From the NCBI GenBank assembly GCA_025769875.1, contig JAGFNK010000252.1, positions 1 through 64,000 on the forward strand: a DNA stretch of 64,000 nucleotides, given 5' to 3'. Positions 23,708 through 35,500 of the stretch are shown piece after piece. The notes beneath the pieces are model-generated. The model was not told where the DNA came from, did no database searches, and was given only the letters and a program-made list of their open reading frames with translations. This stretch comes from Russula earlei (Eukaryota > Basidiomycota > Agaricomycetes > Russulales > Russulaceae). How positions within the stretch are numbered: position 1 is the stretch's first letter; each line of letters begins with the position of its first letter. Position numbers and translations under genes: made by a program.

Positions 23708-26700
23708 CTATACCGCCTTGGCTCTAGGAGCGGGTATCGGAGGCTCCGCCACAGCTTTTTTCAGGGCGTCCTCGAGGAACTCCGCATACGAGTGCGGTGT
23801 GTGCGCGTCATCGGCAGCAGCCAAATGCAGCTTCTCCACCACGGCCCAGCATACCTCGATGACGTGCGTGCGTTCTTCCGCGGTCAACGTCGGAGCGATG
23901 TGTGGTCTGAGAAGCTGATGTACCGCACGGGTCGCACATCAGCAGGGAAGCGCCGTCAAGGAATAACGCAGACCGACCTCGAGGAGGAATGCACTAGCAA
24001 AGCCTGTCCCGACAAAGAAAAAGTCTGGCGCGTATCGCATGTGGCCCGTAGAGTGCATAAAGTCCATCCACAAATCGAGCAGATCCAGGGCTGCTTTCAT
24101 GCACTGCGCAACCGATGGTCAAAATGGGATGAGATGATGGCGCGACAGGCCTCGGCGCGGCGACCGCGGCACCCACCGTAGCAGCATGAGTGCTGGGCTT
24201 GATCAGAGGTGCAGAATCGGCCGATTCCGCTCTATGGCCAAATGAATGTATGATGATGCGACAATACCGATGTAAGCTGCCAATATCGATCAGTCACCCA
24301 ATCAACGAGCATCAACAGTCACGTACAAGAGCACCAATCCAAGCCGGTGCTTCGCAGACAAATCTGCGGTTTAGCAAAGTCAATGATCGACATCAGGAAG
24401 AAACGTAAAGGATCGCGACTCACCTCGGCCAGCGTGTCGCTTGTGTGCCTGGACAGTCGTATTAGCAATTGATTTTTCCAAATCCCGATCAAAGCCACTG
24501 ATCAGGCGATCCAGTGCACGGCTCCTTTTCTAACCGGGCACAAATCAGACCGACGTCACCTCATGAGGGTGGGGTAGTTACCTCGTAGCCAACGCGCCGG
24601 ATTGCCTCCGTGAATCGCTGCATTATGCAAAGAAGCTCGATAATCGCCGGGAGATCCGCATCGAATGGGTGTTGGTACTTGGATGTTGAGCACCACCGAT
24701 TTGCGCTCGATGAGAGCTATATCAATCCTCCGTCAATTCAACTGCCGGCTGACAACAAAGGCATAGAAAAACCTCTTCATCCTTCCCAACTCCTGGAGCC
24801 TTCCCGGTCTCCAAGGATGTACTCCCATCCATGATAGAGCAGATCATCCAAGTCCGCCGGCGGTTGAGCAACTCGCGTTCATGTCGCTCATCGAGAGCAC
24901 GGACGTTCGTGTCACGGTTGAGCCCGAGCTCAAGCGCAACTCTAAAACGAGGGACATCAGGGAAAGGGAAAGAATTGCAGCAGGAAAACGGGCTTCCTAC
25001 CGGGTCGCAATTCCGGAGTAGAAGCCGCTACGGTGGTCCTCGAAGCGTCGAGTGGGCGAGGCATAGGCAGTGAGCATCAAGTATGCCTGGCACATTTCCA
25101 CACACTTCCAGCCATCGATGAATGCAGAGGCCGCCGCTGCCTTTGCGAAATGTATCGCAACCTTATAGAGTCCAGGCCGCGGTTTATAATATCGGGACGA
25201 CAAGGCACAGACTATTTTTCAACGTCTGTGAACACACATCGCCCCCAGCGAAATGCGAACGCACCGACGGTGAAGAGGAAAGGGCACCGTCTCATTACCG
25301 ACGCCGCGCTATGTATTGCCTCATCAAGAAGACTGAGATATGGCTATCGCGCATCGGAAGAGGTCAATGCATGACAGGGGCGAGGATATGCAGAGACCCA
25401 CGTTGATATGTTCAAAGAATCTGAAGCGCGGTCAGGGCAGGAAAGGTTGAGAGACGGTACGCTCACATCTCAAAAAGGTCCCTGGCTTCCTGAGGAGAAA
25501 TAAGGCCAGAAATGAGGATGTCGGGAACCGCTTCCCGCTCGACGACGATCCGGCGAAGATCTAGATCGGTGTATGGGCCTTGAATTCACCTCAATCAGCA
25601 CCAGGGCGCAGGATGACATGGAAGGACATGGTGCGAACTGGGCCGGAAATAACGCTTATTGGCAATCCCAAACACATCCACTCCGACAGGGCTTGGAGAC
25701 CATTGCGACGAAAATGCGGCAAGAAACCCGAGGGGCGCTGAGTGTTCCGGCAACGCGGACGTCCCCTGACTTGCGGGCGCCGGTGTAGAGCGCACGACAG
25801 CCTTCTCACGCCCGTCGTCATCATTCTCGTCTTCATCCTCAGATGACGAATACATGTCCTCGTCTTCAAGTTGGGAAGTGTCGTACGCAACGCACGCCTT
25901 TTCCGAGGCCTGGGTGCTGACGGCGTGACGCCTCTCTATCCAGGACAGTACCTCTCCATGTCTCTCGCGCTCTGCAGGTTCCAACGAGAGGCGGGCTGCG
26001 TTGATCGAGATGGGGGTCGTGACGGAGGTGTTCCGCAATTGGTTGAGCAGGACCGATATGGTTTCGTTCTTCTCGCGAATCTGTCTCAACAAATTCTCGC
26101 GTTGACTAGACGAGGTGAGATAGGGCGAGCTGATGGGGACGAACATGACACCGCTCACCCTGGAGTCCTCGCCTTCCTTCCCTCCACGATACAGGTATGC
26201 GAGCCAGCGGCGCATCTGATGCAGGTGCGCGGGTCAGACCCGAATGCACAGCGCATCTGCAGGGTCGAGCGTCATGACGGCGTCAGTGCCTGGACGGTGA
26301 CAAAGACCACAAAGCGCGCGCTACCTTGAGCTTCTTGCAACGAGAACAAGCCCCGGGCCGACGGCCCGTCCCATGCGCACCTGCGCGTTGCGGGCGGACT
26401 TTGGGGCAGAGGAGGCTCGGACGCGTCCTCAGAGGCGTCCTGTCCACGGGCGTTTACGAGGGCGTTATTTGAGAGCGGTTCCGCTACCGGAGGAGGGGAC
26501 AGCAGGGCGCCCGCATAGTTGGCGAGACTCGACGAGGGGGAATTGCTTGTGGGAGGGGTGGTATCTGAGCCGGGGGACGAATGAACCCATGGAGGTGACG
26601 ACACGGGGATGGGATAATATGGATTTGCCTGGGCGAGGCTGCTTTGCGACAGGGCGACGCGGTTGTCAGCGTCCGCTGTTTTCCGGGAGGATCCGAGGCG

Positions 26701-27064
26701 TCGTGAGGGGAGCGATGAGGAAGGCAAACCGAAGACGGAACAGCAAACACTGACCTTCGTTCCGTGGACCCCACGGCTCGGCCGAACCTATTGGCGCATG
26801 TATGGCGCTAATGTCGAAAATGCCCAACCTGGTTGGGGCAGCGAAATTATCCCGTGGCTGTGGATTTTGGTCGTAGACGAACGGGGCGGGAGCGTCTGGG
26901 AGCGGTTCGCATTGCGAGGGGACGTATCGCGGATACTGTGTGGATCCGTAGGCATACGGCCAGAATTGAGGGTCGTCGGAAGGGAAGGAGGAGGGGTAGG
27001 ACTGCCGATAATCGGGATGATCGGTGTGGTGGTAGTCGACATGGAGAAGATAGCTGGAGTCCAT
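23708..27064 (-). CDS. Zn2Cys6 fungal transcription factor, many exons
   Basis: Start ATG 27064 (MDSSYLLHVDYHHTDHP), stop at 23708-23710; more than ten short introns. The zinc cluster is split by an intron: ACSRCKKLK (end 26325) joins MRCAFGSDPRTCIRCAAG (from 26256), giving C-x2-C-x6-C-x8-C-x2-C-x6-C, the binuclear cluster that binds CGG half-sites. Next comes a likely dimerisation helix (RENLLRQIREKNETISVLLNQL, shown in part) after 26105, an acidic run near 25850, then the regulatory domain: DLFEI/FFEHIN (a 19-bp exon, 25420-25402)/PYLSLLDEAIHS, RRCPFLFTVVCALSSRYY, and RRRTWMICSIMD of the fungal_trans domain (from 24941). It ends IPAPRAKAV. The exon boundary between about 26440 and 26370 is not resolved. 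Overall layout resembles the PriB-like regulators described in Lentinula, but target genes are unknown. Confidence 0.88.
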
Positions 27065-30000
27065 GAAGGACTGTCTCAAGGTGTTGATGTAAGGGGCACG
27101 GGGGGATCTGGTTTTAGAATGCGCGGACGGAGAAGGGGAGAGAGTGGAAGTGGAAGAGAGTTATTATATGTGTCGTATGTTTGTATGTAAGCAGAGCAGC
27201 GGTTAACTTTGCTGTCAGTAAGTGGCCCTCGCCCCCCACAACTCCCCCCCCCCCTCTGCTGCCTCTCGCCTACCACTTCATTTGTCCATCTTGATGATTG
27301 AATTGATGCACCCCCGTGCTCCCCATCGCGTTCACTCATTTTGATGCTGTCTGATGGACCCTATCCACATGGCCCCGGGGTCCTTCCAAATTGCGCTCCT
27401 CGCCTCGGCAAGCAAACCAAACTGGAGTTGTAGGACCAAAGCATGGGGGCCTTGTACCTTTACCAAATAAAATTTGCGATCATGAGCGGGACCAGACTTT
27501 CCCAGATATGGATCGGGGCCAGAAATCACATCAGCCTGACCCATCAAATTTTGTTTATCTAATCTATATATTTTTGCGTTGCGTAGAGTGGGACAATTAT
27601 AAACTGTTCCTTAAGTAGATCGATGGCCAAGTTGCGGTTCCCCCTAGTCCAATACAGCATCACAGATATAAAGCGTTCGTAAACGAATTGCCAGCGGGCA
27701 CGGGAAACTTCCGAGTGAGCTCCACAGGGACGGCTATTGATATGCCATTGGCGAGTGACACACATGATCTTGAGCAGCTTCAGCAAGGCGCACGTTCCCG
27801 TCTTCAAGGTGGAATGTGTTTCGGAGCACACTGAGATTAATGACACGGCTAAAAGCCGCATCACAATCCGCCATTGTATTGGCGTCAAACGACTAAAAAT
27901 ACGTATTCGAGATGCAAGTCCCTTCTTGACGAACGCCAATTTGCGACACGGGACGAAGACTGCTGTCTAAGGAACGGCCTGACAGGGAAGAACAGGAATG
28001 GAGGGTGCCGAACAACCCTGATCGGAAGTATACCTTGTTGACAGAACTGAGGGGACGCATCGAAATTACCATAGGTGGGAAGTCCGGAGCAGCACCAGAG
28101 TCGGAAGACGGACGACAGGGCATCAAACGTGACGGCCCAGCGATCCCAATATTCCAGCGTGTATGAAGTGAGTGTCTCATGGCCCCAGGTGCCGTCGCGT
28201 GATAGCCATATTGCTAGCGACATGATGCGCGGCGCGGCTGGTCGGGTGAGGGCTCACCTGTGTCGGGGAGCAGAAAGAAGCAAGCCCACATGGTGGTTCC
28301 AACCACTGTCCGTACGTCATGCGGCATTGCTCAACGAGACAAAGGCTGAAGAACGAGCGAGGAAGGAAGGCGGACACTCTCCGCCCTCCCAACAGGGCAA
28401 AGCCAGCCGGGACCTTCCCGTCGTGGTGGCAGCGGCAGCGCAGAGAAGCAGCATGACCCATATCAGGCCGTGGTTCAGGCGCGATAGAAGAACAAAAACA
28501 AGCGCGTTCGTGGTCCGCAAGGAAATTGTTACCCAGAGCCAGAGCACCGTGACCGACGCGTTGCGAGGTTCCATCCTGGAACCTCTCACGCCACAAAAGA
28601 CGTAAGTCCGACATGCATGGCGAAGGGCAAACCCTGCGGAGGGCTCGCGACAACTTTTACGTGGCATTGTGACGATTCTTGTCAGAGTCATCCAGAGGTG
28701 TAAGTAGACGGCGGGGTTGAGAGTGGGTGTCACCGGCCGCCGGACACGGTCGTGCACGCGCGCCCTGTGCACGTGCCGCGACCAGCCCCTCCAAGCTTCA
28801 AGTTTTGTTCTGTTTCCCCCAGATGATCGTGATTGTAAAAAAGAAGCTCGAAACTCTCGTACTTCAGCGTGCTCGTCGACGTGTAGGGTGCGAAACGGTA
28901 GGCAGCACGCGCCGATCGGTCGAGCGAGAAACAAATGAGGATTTATATGATTACGGCCTGCAGAGTCAGACGGGATGTCACCCCGAATTTTAAGCTCCTG
29001 CTGAATCTTTGACGCAGAGAGGGATCCATCCATACCTTGGACCGTTTTAGGCCGTCTTCGCCGCGACACTCCGTCGGACGTCTGTCCGTCTGCATACATA
29101 CCGCAGAGAGGGGGCTTCCCCAGCGAGCAGAAAGGGGAAATACGCCAGCCATATCGTCCAGGGTGCCGTGCTGGGAATCCTGTCAAAGTCGTCAAGGTTT
29201 GACTTATCGGGAGGCGCAGTACGTCCCACGTACAGTACCGCCGAGCGCATAATATACAGACATTCTCCATTTCGAGCCTGGGCTCCTTTGTCGTCAGACG
29301 GACTAGGCCAGGATGGCAGTTCTGTGGCGTTTGGTGGTCGATAAGGTGCCAGCCTCCTATCGAAACTCGAACGGACCCTTTACCCTGTACCCTTCCGCGA
29401 TGGAACACTGGCCCTGAGACCACGAGCGAGGTTCCTGCCGTGAGAGGGGCTTGAGTGATGGAAAGCGTGCTTGCTTGACAGACGAGACACATGCACACGG
29501 TATCAGTATTCCACCACCCTGGCCGGCTTGCGCGTGTCTGGATCACCGCCCACAGAGAAGGGGGACGGGTCACCACCATCGAGTAAACTCCTTCCGTCCT
29601 CGCAGATAGGGAGGCACGCTGACCGCACGGCGATTCAGTTCAGAAGCGGGGGACGTGTGGAAGCCAATCGCATCCCATGACCACAGAAATGTTCTCACGA
29701 CCACTTTGCCCGGGAGCGTGGACACCGGCCCCCGGCGAACCATCTAATGTCCCTCCCCGTGGTCGATGGACGCTGATGAACCATTTTCATTTGATTTTCG
29801 ATCTCTTTTGAAGGCCGTCCGTTTCTGATGTCTTTTTTTTTTTTTTTTGAAAGCATGATATATCAGCAAAATTTGAGGGGCGCACTCTTCCCTTAGCGGC
29901 GCCCGATTGCAAGCGTTGTCATCAGCCATGACCAGGTCGGGACATGTTCTTCATGCTGCCCGTGCACAAGGTTTTACAGCACCGTTCCCAGCAAGCAACG

Positions 30001-30802
30001 TCGTTTGGAGCCCGGGAAAAAGGAAAAGCATGTTGTTGCGTTCAACCCGCTGGAGCCACCGTCTGAATCACGGCAATATATATCTCCATCTCCCATCATC
30101 ATCATTTGATTTGACGTCACTGCTCACCACCAAGCCATCAAAATCGATGTTGATTCAGGCCACGGTTATGCGTGGCGGATCCCCAATCAAGCCAGCCGCA
30201 AAGATTTTCCCCGAGGACGCCGATGCCGATGAATGCGTACTGTATACTCTCGCGGCACTGTATTTTTGGGTGGGAAGGCTCAGGTATCCCCCTCATTTGT
30301 AAGGCACGCCGTGACAGGCCGCTCCGTTGAGAGATAAGGTGCACTACCAGGGGCTCGGACTGTTGTTGTGCGTGCTCCTTACCGCGGGTATATGCGCAAA
30401 CTTTGTCACTTGACCCAGTGAGGAGGCTTTACGCTTATCTCCAAGCGCTGCCTTGAGGAAAGGAACGCCGTCCATCAGCTGCTGTAGTTGTCGGTCGGAT
30501 CTCCACAAGAGCAATTCGGAATCCCTCCCACGAACCCGCAGCCCTGATGTGCGAGGAGCGAACACGACCCTCAACTGATCGTCCAGGCAGAACAGATCAG
30601 GGTTATCGGGAGATGAGGTTTAATCCATTAATCGAAACTAGGTCTAAATAGAGTATATCGTAATGCTATCTATGTTTCTATCCAATGCGTTTTGAGATTA
30701 AAGTCTGGTTGCTTGTTGTGGTGTTAGGGAAACAAAGGAATGGCAAGCAAGCATATGATCGGCGCCGTAGTCCAGCGGCTACTTTCAGAGTCCCAAAACC
30801 AC
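27065..30802. other. Gene-poor interval with one long open frame of doubtful status
   Basis: The 5' flank of the regulator gene lies at 27065-27400. On the minus strand 28317-29579 is open for 420 codons, with two hydrophobic stretches near its end (VTVLWLWVTISL, LIWVMLLLCAAAATTT), but I recognise no domain and the codon content looks irregular. It may be part of a multi-exon membrane protein gene or chance. A T-run sits at 29833-29848. Nothing else is supported. Confidence 0.35.
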
Positions 30803-32527
30803 TCAAATCCGCCTGACCTTTGTTCCTTGTGGACCTGGCATACGAGTCAACTCGACACTGGGTCGCACGGCTAGGTCGTTCTCGGGATCGAAACCGAAGA
30901 GTTGTCGGAGGAGGAAAGTGAGGTCCGCGCTCGCCTTGTCCGATACGAATCCGCCCGCGAGGACTCTGCTCTCCCAAGCCGCCGAAGTGTCCGTGTTGGA
31001 AGTCATTGTAAGGATCGGGCGCTTGCTCCCTTTCCGACGCTCCACGGAGTCAACAGAGGATGGGCCGAGCTGCGGTACCGGGCCAATGATATTAGAAACG
31101 GTCTCCCACGCTGACTCTAGCGCACCCGCGATCCAAGTATGGTGGCGGGACAGGTGTTCCCCGGCGAAATATATGTTTCCCTCGGGTCGCCGAGCAGCCT
31201 CGAAGCGTGACAGGAATTGGCCAGGCAAAAACTTGGCATCCCCCGTGGAGTTCCGCGCCGACCAGGCCGCGTCGGAAGTCTCCAGGATAAGATCGTAGAC
31301 GTTGATTATGCTCCCATCCTTTGTGTCTATCTGGCCGTTGTATACTTCTGCGAGGTTTGCTAGCGCAAGTTCACGGCGCTCCGCTGGTGTCAACGGCAAC
31401 CAGGCGTCCGCATCCGTCATCCATGAGTAGACGAGCAGCACACCTGGTCCGTCATCGCCGATGCCATTCGAAGGGTAAACGATCCAACGAATCGGAAGGT
31501 CTGTCGTAGACTGGCCCCCCCGACATGGAATCTGGCCGACACGCTCCCAAAAGCGGGTCTTGAAACGCAGGCCCATCTTGTAGAGCGACTCGAAATGCAT
31601 GGAACGAATCGCGAGCTCTTTGTGTCTGCACCAAGTCGGCCGGTTAGCAATCATTTTCAGGGCGGAAGGCGGAATAGCCATGATGACTTTGTCGAAAGTG
31701 GTCTCGACGAGGTCATGCTGGTTAGAAAACGAGAGAGTGACTCTGCCATCGACTTGGTTCCGAATCCCCGTAACGCGCGAATTAAGTGTGATGTTTTTGT
31801 GTCCGAAGAGATGAGCCATCGCGAGAGGAAGACGGCTCATCCCGTGAGCAATCGTCGACCACTCTTTCGTGCTGAAGTCGATGTATTCCATTACGATCTC
31901 TGTTACGCTGAGAGAGAACTGATTTGTCTGGGAGGTGACCATCTCGAGGAAGTCAATGACATCGGTCGGCCAGCCAAGAATGGAATTAAGGTAGAAGCGG
32001 AATGAATAATTGTCGAATTCTCGGCAGAGTTCGTCGAACCCGTCAATGAAATTGCCGTCTAGCTTTTTGAGGAGAGGGCTGACAGCCTCAAGCATCAGCT
32101 CCTCCGCTGAAGAATCCTGAAACCTGGCACTTTCTGCCTCTGAAATCGGCCAATTGATGGACCTTGGAGTTGTCGAGGACGCATCGAGATTGGGCGTGAC
32201 GCGGTTGACGTAGAGGAAGTTGCCAGGAGAGGTCAGGTGATAGGGTATAAGATCAACTTGCATATTAGATGGAAGTCGGGAGCACTGAAGGTATTTAATG
32301 AGATCAAAGAGGATGCTCTGGTGAGGGGAATGTGGTATCCGCATGGCGCCTGCCTCGAAGTATTGGTTCTCCTCATCGTTGAAGTAGTGGGTATGGACGC
32401 GTCCTCCGACGCGATCTGAGGCTTCATAGATATGGACAAGGTGGCCTGCACGTCGGAGAAGGAGACCGGCATAGAGACCGGCCACGCCACCGCCAATGAT
32501 TCCAATGCTGAGAGGTCGCAAAGACAT
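30803..32527 (-). CDS. FAD-dependent amine oxidase / L-amino-acid oxidase family protein
   Basis: A single open frame of 574 residues without introns. The N-terminus reads IGIIGGGVAGLYAGLLL, the Rossmann dinucleotide-binding motif (GxGxxG type), continuing to VHIYEASDRVGGRV, the second FAD contact of flavin amine oxidases. The C-terminal part contains GNIYFAGEHLSRHHTWIAG with ALESAW, the conserved FAD-ring motif of L-amino-acid oxidases and monoamine oxidases. Such enzymes oxidise an amino acid or amine to the imine with release of hydrogen peroxide; the substrate cannot be read from the sequence. There is no signal peptide, so a cytosolic or peroxisomal location is likely. A tail of about 80 residues (after IIGPVPQLGPSS) lies beyond the catalytic fold. 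The start codon directly follows TATATAG, so a 5' UTR intron ending there is possible. It has no metabolic neighbour in the window. Confidence 0.88.
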   Translation of the reverse strand: MSLRPLSIGIIGGGVAGLYAGLLLRRAGHLVHIYEASDRVGGRVHTHYFNDEENQYFEAGAMRIPHSPHQSILFDLIKYLQCSRLPSNMQVDLIPYHLTSPGNFLYVNRVTPNLDASSTTPRSINWPISEAESARFQDSSAEELMLEAVSPLLKKLDGNFIDGFDELCREFDNYSFRFYLNSILGWPTDVIDFLEMVTSQTNQFSLSVTEIVMEYIDFSTKEWSTIAHGMSRLPLAMAHLFGHKNITLNSRVTGIRNQVDGRVTLSFSNQHDLVETTFDKVIMAIPPSALKMIANRPTWCRHKELAIRSMHFESLYKMGLRFKTRFWERVGQIPCRGGQSTTDLPIRWIVYPSNGIGDDGPGVLLVYSWMTDADAWLPLTPAERRELALANLAEVYNGQIDTKDGSIINVYDLILETSDAAWSARNSTGDAKFLPGQFLSRFEAARRPEGNIYFAGEHLSRHHTWIAGALESAWETVSNIIGPVPQLGPSSVDSVERRKGSKRPILTMTSNTDTSAAWESRVLAGGFVSDKASADLTFLLRQLFGFDPENDLAVRPSVELTRMPGPQGTKVRRI

Positions 32528-35500
32528 CTATATACACCATGAGAACAATGAGACGACATTCGGTCAGAAGACGGAGATTGCGCACAGTTATAAAAATGGG
32601 CTAAGGTTGAGGTGGGGATTAAAGCAGAGTGAAGCACCTGTGAGAAATTAAAAGGCATTTCAGAGAGAGACCCAATTAACGACTTACAGGATGCGCTCGA
32701 CGAGGGCCACGATCTGAGGAGAGAAACCCGTGCACTGGAGTATAGATATACTCGCGCTGAGTTCCAAAGGGGACATAGGAACAGTCATATGTACGAGCTG
32801 AAGATTATGACGATTCGGACATCTGTCTCATGCACAAGATGTTCCTGACACTGCATGAGTACGCGACCATAACGACCGGACATTGGAGCCAGTGTGCACA
32901 GCGAGATAGCAACAGGCAGATATGACCCCACTGGAAGCGATTCTCGGGAGCCCTACGGAAAGCACAGCACTTGAGACATCGTTGGTGTGTGAGGCAGGGA
33001 AAAAGCCTCGAGCGAATCGCTGATTTGGTGAAGCCTGTGCGTGGACGCGTCTATCTCAGTGGTGTTTGTGCTCACTGAAACGGCAAGTGTGCACATGGAT
33101 AGGTGCACCGGAATCAGCACCGTGCATAATTACGAGGTACTGTACTGGGACGGAGGTCAGTTAGAATACCCGGAAGCCGAGAGATAGGCCACGCACGGCT
33201 CGTAAAGCGGAGGAAATTGAAAGTGGTCGGACCCGTAGGGCGGGCGCCTAGACAAAAAGGGGAGGACTGTCAAGTCAAAAGCTGGTGCCAGACAGAAAGA
33301 CGAGATCGAGGGTTCGGAGGAGAAACATGCCGGGTACTCGTTTATGGGTGAACAAAACAAACAAACGCTCTTGTCCGTCCGGGCCGGTGCTCCCGTACGC
33401 CCTCGGAAGTGTTGTGAGTCCAAGTCGTCACCACACTCTCTTGTAGTGTTGGGTATGAGGTTTCATCAAACTCAGCTGCCATACGGTGCAGTGGCAAGAA
33501 GGTGGAGACTGTGACCGTCCGCGCCAGGTGGTTGCATTAAAGACGTAGATAAGAGGGGTTCGAAACATAGGCTGGTGACCCACACTCCGAGTCTCCGATA
33601 GGTTGTCCGAACACCCTTGGCGCGTAAGTCACATTGATCAAGCGCGTTCTATACTTTGGAACCGATCACCCCTTACCCAGAATCACGTCGTTCGATTGGC
33701 AGCGGTGCACTGAGCCACTTCCCGTGGCTGTACTTGCGAGCGATGAGCTTGGGCTTGAATACACGACCCCATGACTGTGCTGCACCACCTTACATCTTCC
33801 AAGTTTCCACGATCAGGCCCGCCTCGTGTTCAGGCGGCGATGAGCGTGACCGGATGTTGGACGTCCAGTTGTTTGTTTGTATGAACGCTATTTTCCGGCG
33901 GCATTTCACAAAAATTTATCAAATTCAGTCCTGGCCTTGGCAATGGACATTGGTTCGTCTGCTCCGTCTTATCATCTTGGAGTGCGCCCGGAGAGATCAA
34001 GCTGCCAACCGCCGGTGTCCACCATTTCGAGCTCCCCCTGCCACGAGGCGCGTCTTCCAATTTCGTCGGAAGCGACACGCCGTCGCCTAATGTCACACCC
34101 CTTGAACGCCTTGGGCGGGATAGAGCTAGCCTTATCTTGCATACAGGAACTTCAGTGACTCCATTCTATATTGTTGATTTGTGAACTGGCAGCACAGGCC
34201 CCTCAGCCGCGCGACGTTCGCAGCAGTACGCCAGCTGGATGTGGGGATCATAACACGATCAGGCACGTGGAATTTTGCCACAGATGGTTGATAGATCGCA
34301 AGCGCCTCGCTTTGATCGCGCGATTCCGCCTGATCTTTCTCCAAATCCCCACTCCCTCCGCATATCGGTTCGGCTTTCAAGGTAGCCGGATGCTACCTGA
34401 TTCCAATATCTCCCTTTGTTCTCTCCTCGCACACCCGGAGAGTTTCTCTGCCGTCTCAAGGTCATTACAGGTGGCTTACATCCGCGGCAGCGCGCTGCGA
34501 GAGAGTCGGGACCATGACGAGTCGTAATAGCTGTCATTCACCGCGCAACCGTCAGCACAGCATCTGCCGTGTGGGGTGCGGTGCGGTTGTGCCTTGTTGC
34601 TCGTTTAGTGACGAGATATCTAAACGGTGTCACATACAGGTTGCATGCCCAGCATCGAAACGTTTGGACCGGGTTAGCATCCTTTCGCAAACCCCGACTG
34701 AATGAGCTGCCTTTGAGAGACAGTTCTGTTCCGAGCACCGATAGAGCCTTTGTGTCGGATGCAAGGTGTCCATGCAGCGTATTTCAGGTACGCAACTTGA
34801 AACCAAGTTACGTACTCCTTGGAAACACCTCTGCCATACAGCGTTGGCGAGTGGTACGTGGCGCCATCGAAACCTGATTACGATGACATAGGCCGCCACC
34901 AACCCGCAGGCAGCTGTGGCACAGCAAGGTGATAGGCCGGAGGAATATTCCTGGTTTATACTAGCTGTGATTCGAGGCGATGTTGTCTGAACGCAGCCCA
35001 AGCTTGAGGGCAGCTTGTTCGTGATGGGGTGCATGGTACACGACCTGTATGCACCATCCGTGCAAACGCCGGGACGACTGTAGTACTCTGTGATGGCGGC
35101 GGTAAATGACATGAACATTGCGGCTGATGAACCTATGCGACGCTGACCGTGACGGACGCGGCGCGAGGGTCGTACACGCAGAACTGGCAGTGACAACATT
35201 GTAGGGGAAGACGTCATTGGAACGAGTTTGGGAGGAGAATGTGGCATTCTTTTTGGGGTTGTAGACTATCGGTCCTGTGACGACTTGGAAGCTGCGACTT
35301 GAAGAGTGTTGTATTGGATCGACGAACGGTGCAGATCAAAACACCGGAACGGAGGGACAACTTGAGCCATCCCTCCACCAGAGAACCAAAGGCGGGGGAA
35401 TGGTTCATCACATCCTGGGACTGGGAACTCCCCACCATGACTGACTGGCGTAGTCAACAACAACAGGACTGGCGCCCGCCGGTGACTCCGAAGCGGAAGC

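Noticed and set aside
28317..29579. 420-codon minus-strand open frame as a definite gene
   Set aside because: Kept only as a doubtful item: no recognisable motif, and its two hydrophobic stretches are not enough to support a membrane protein.
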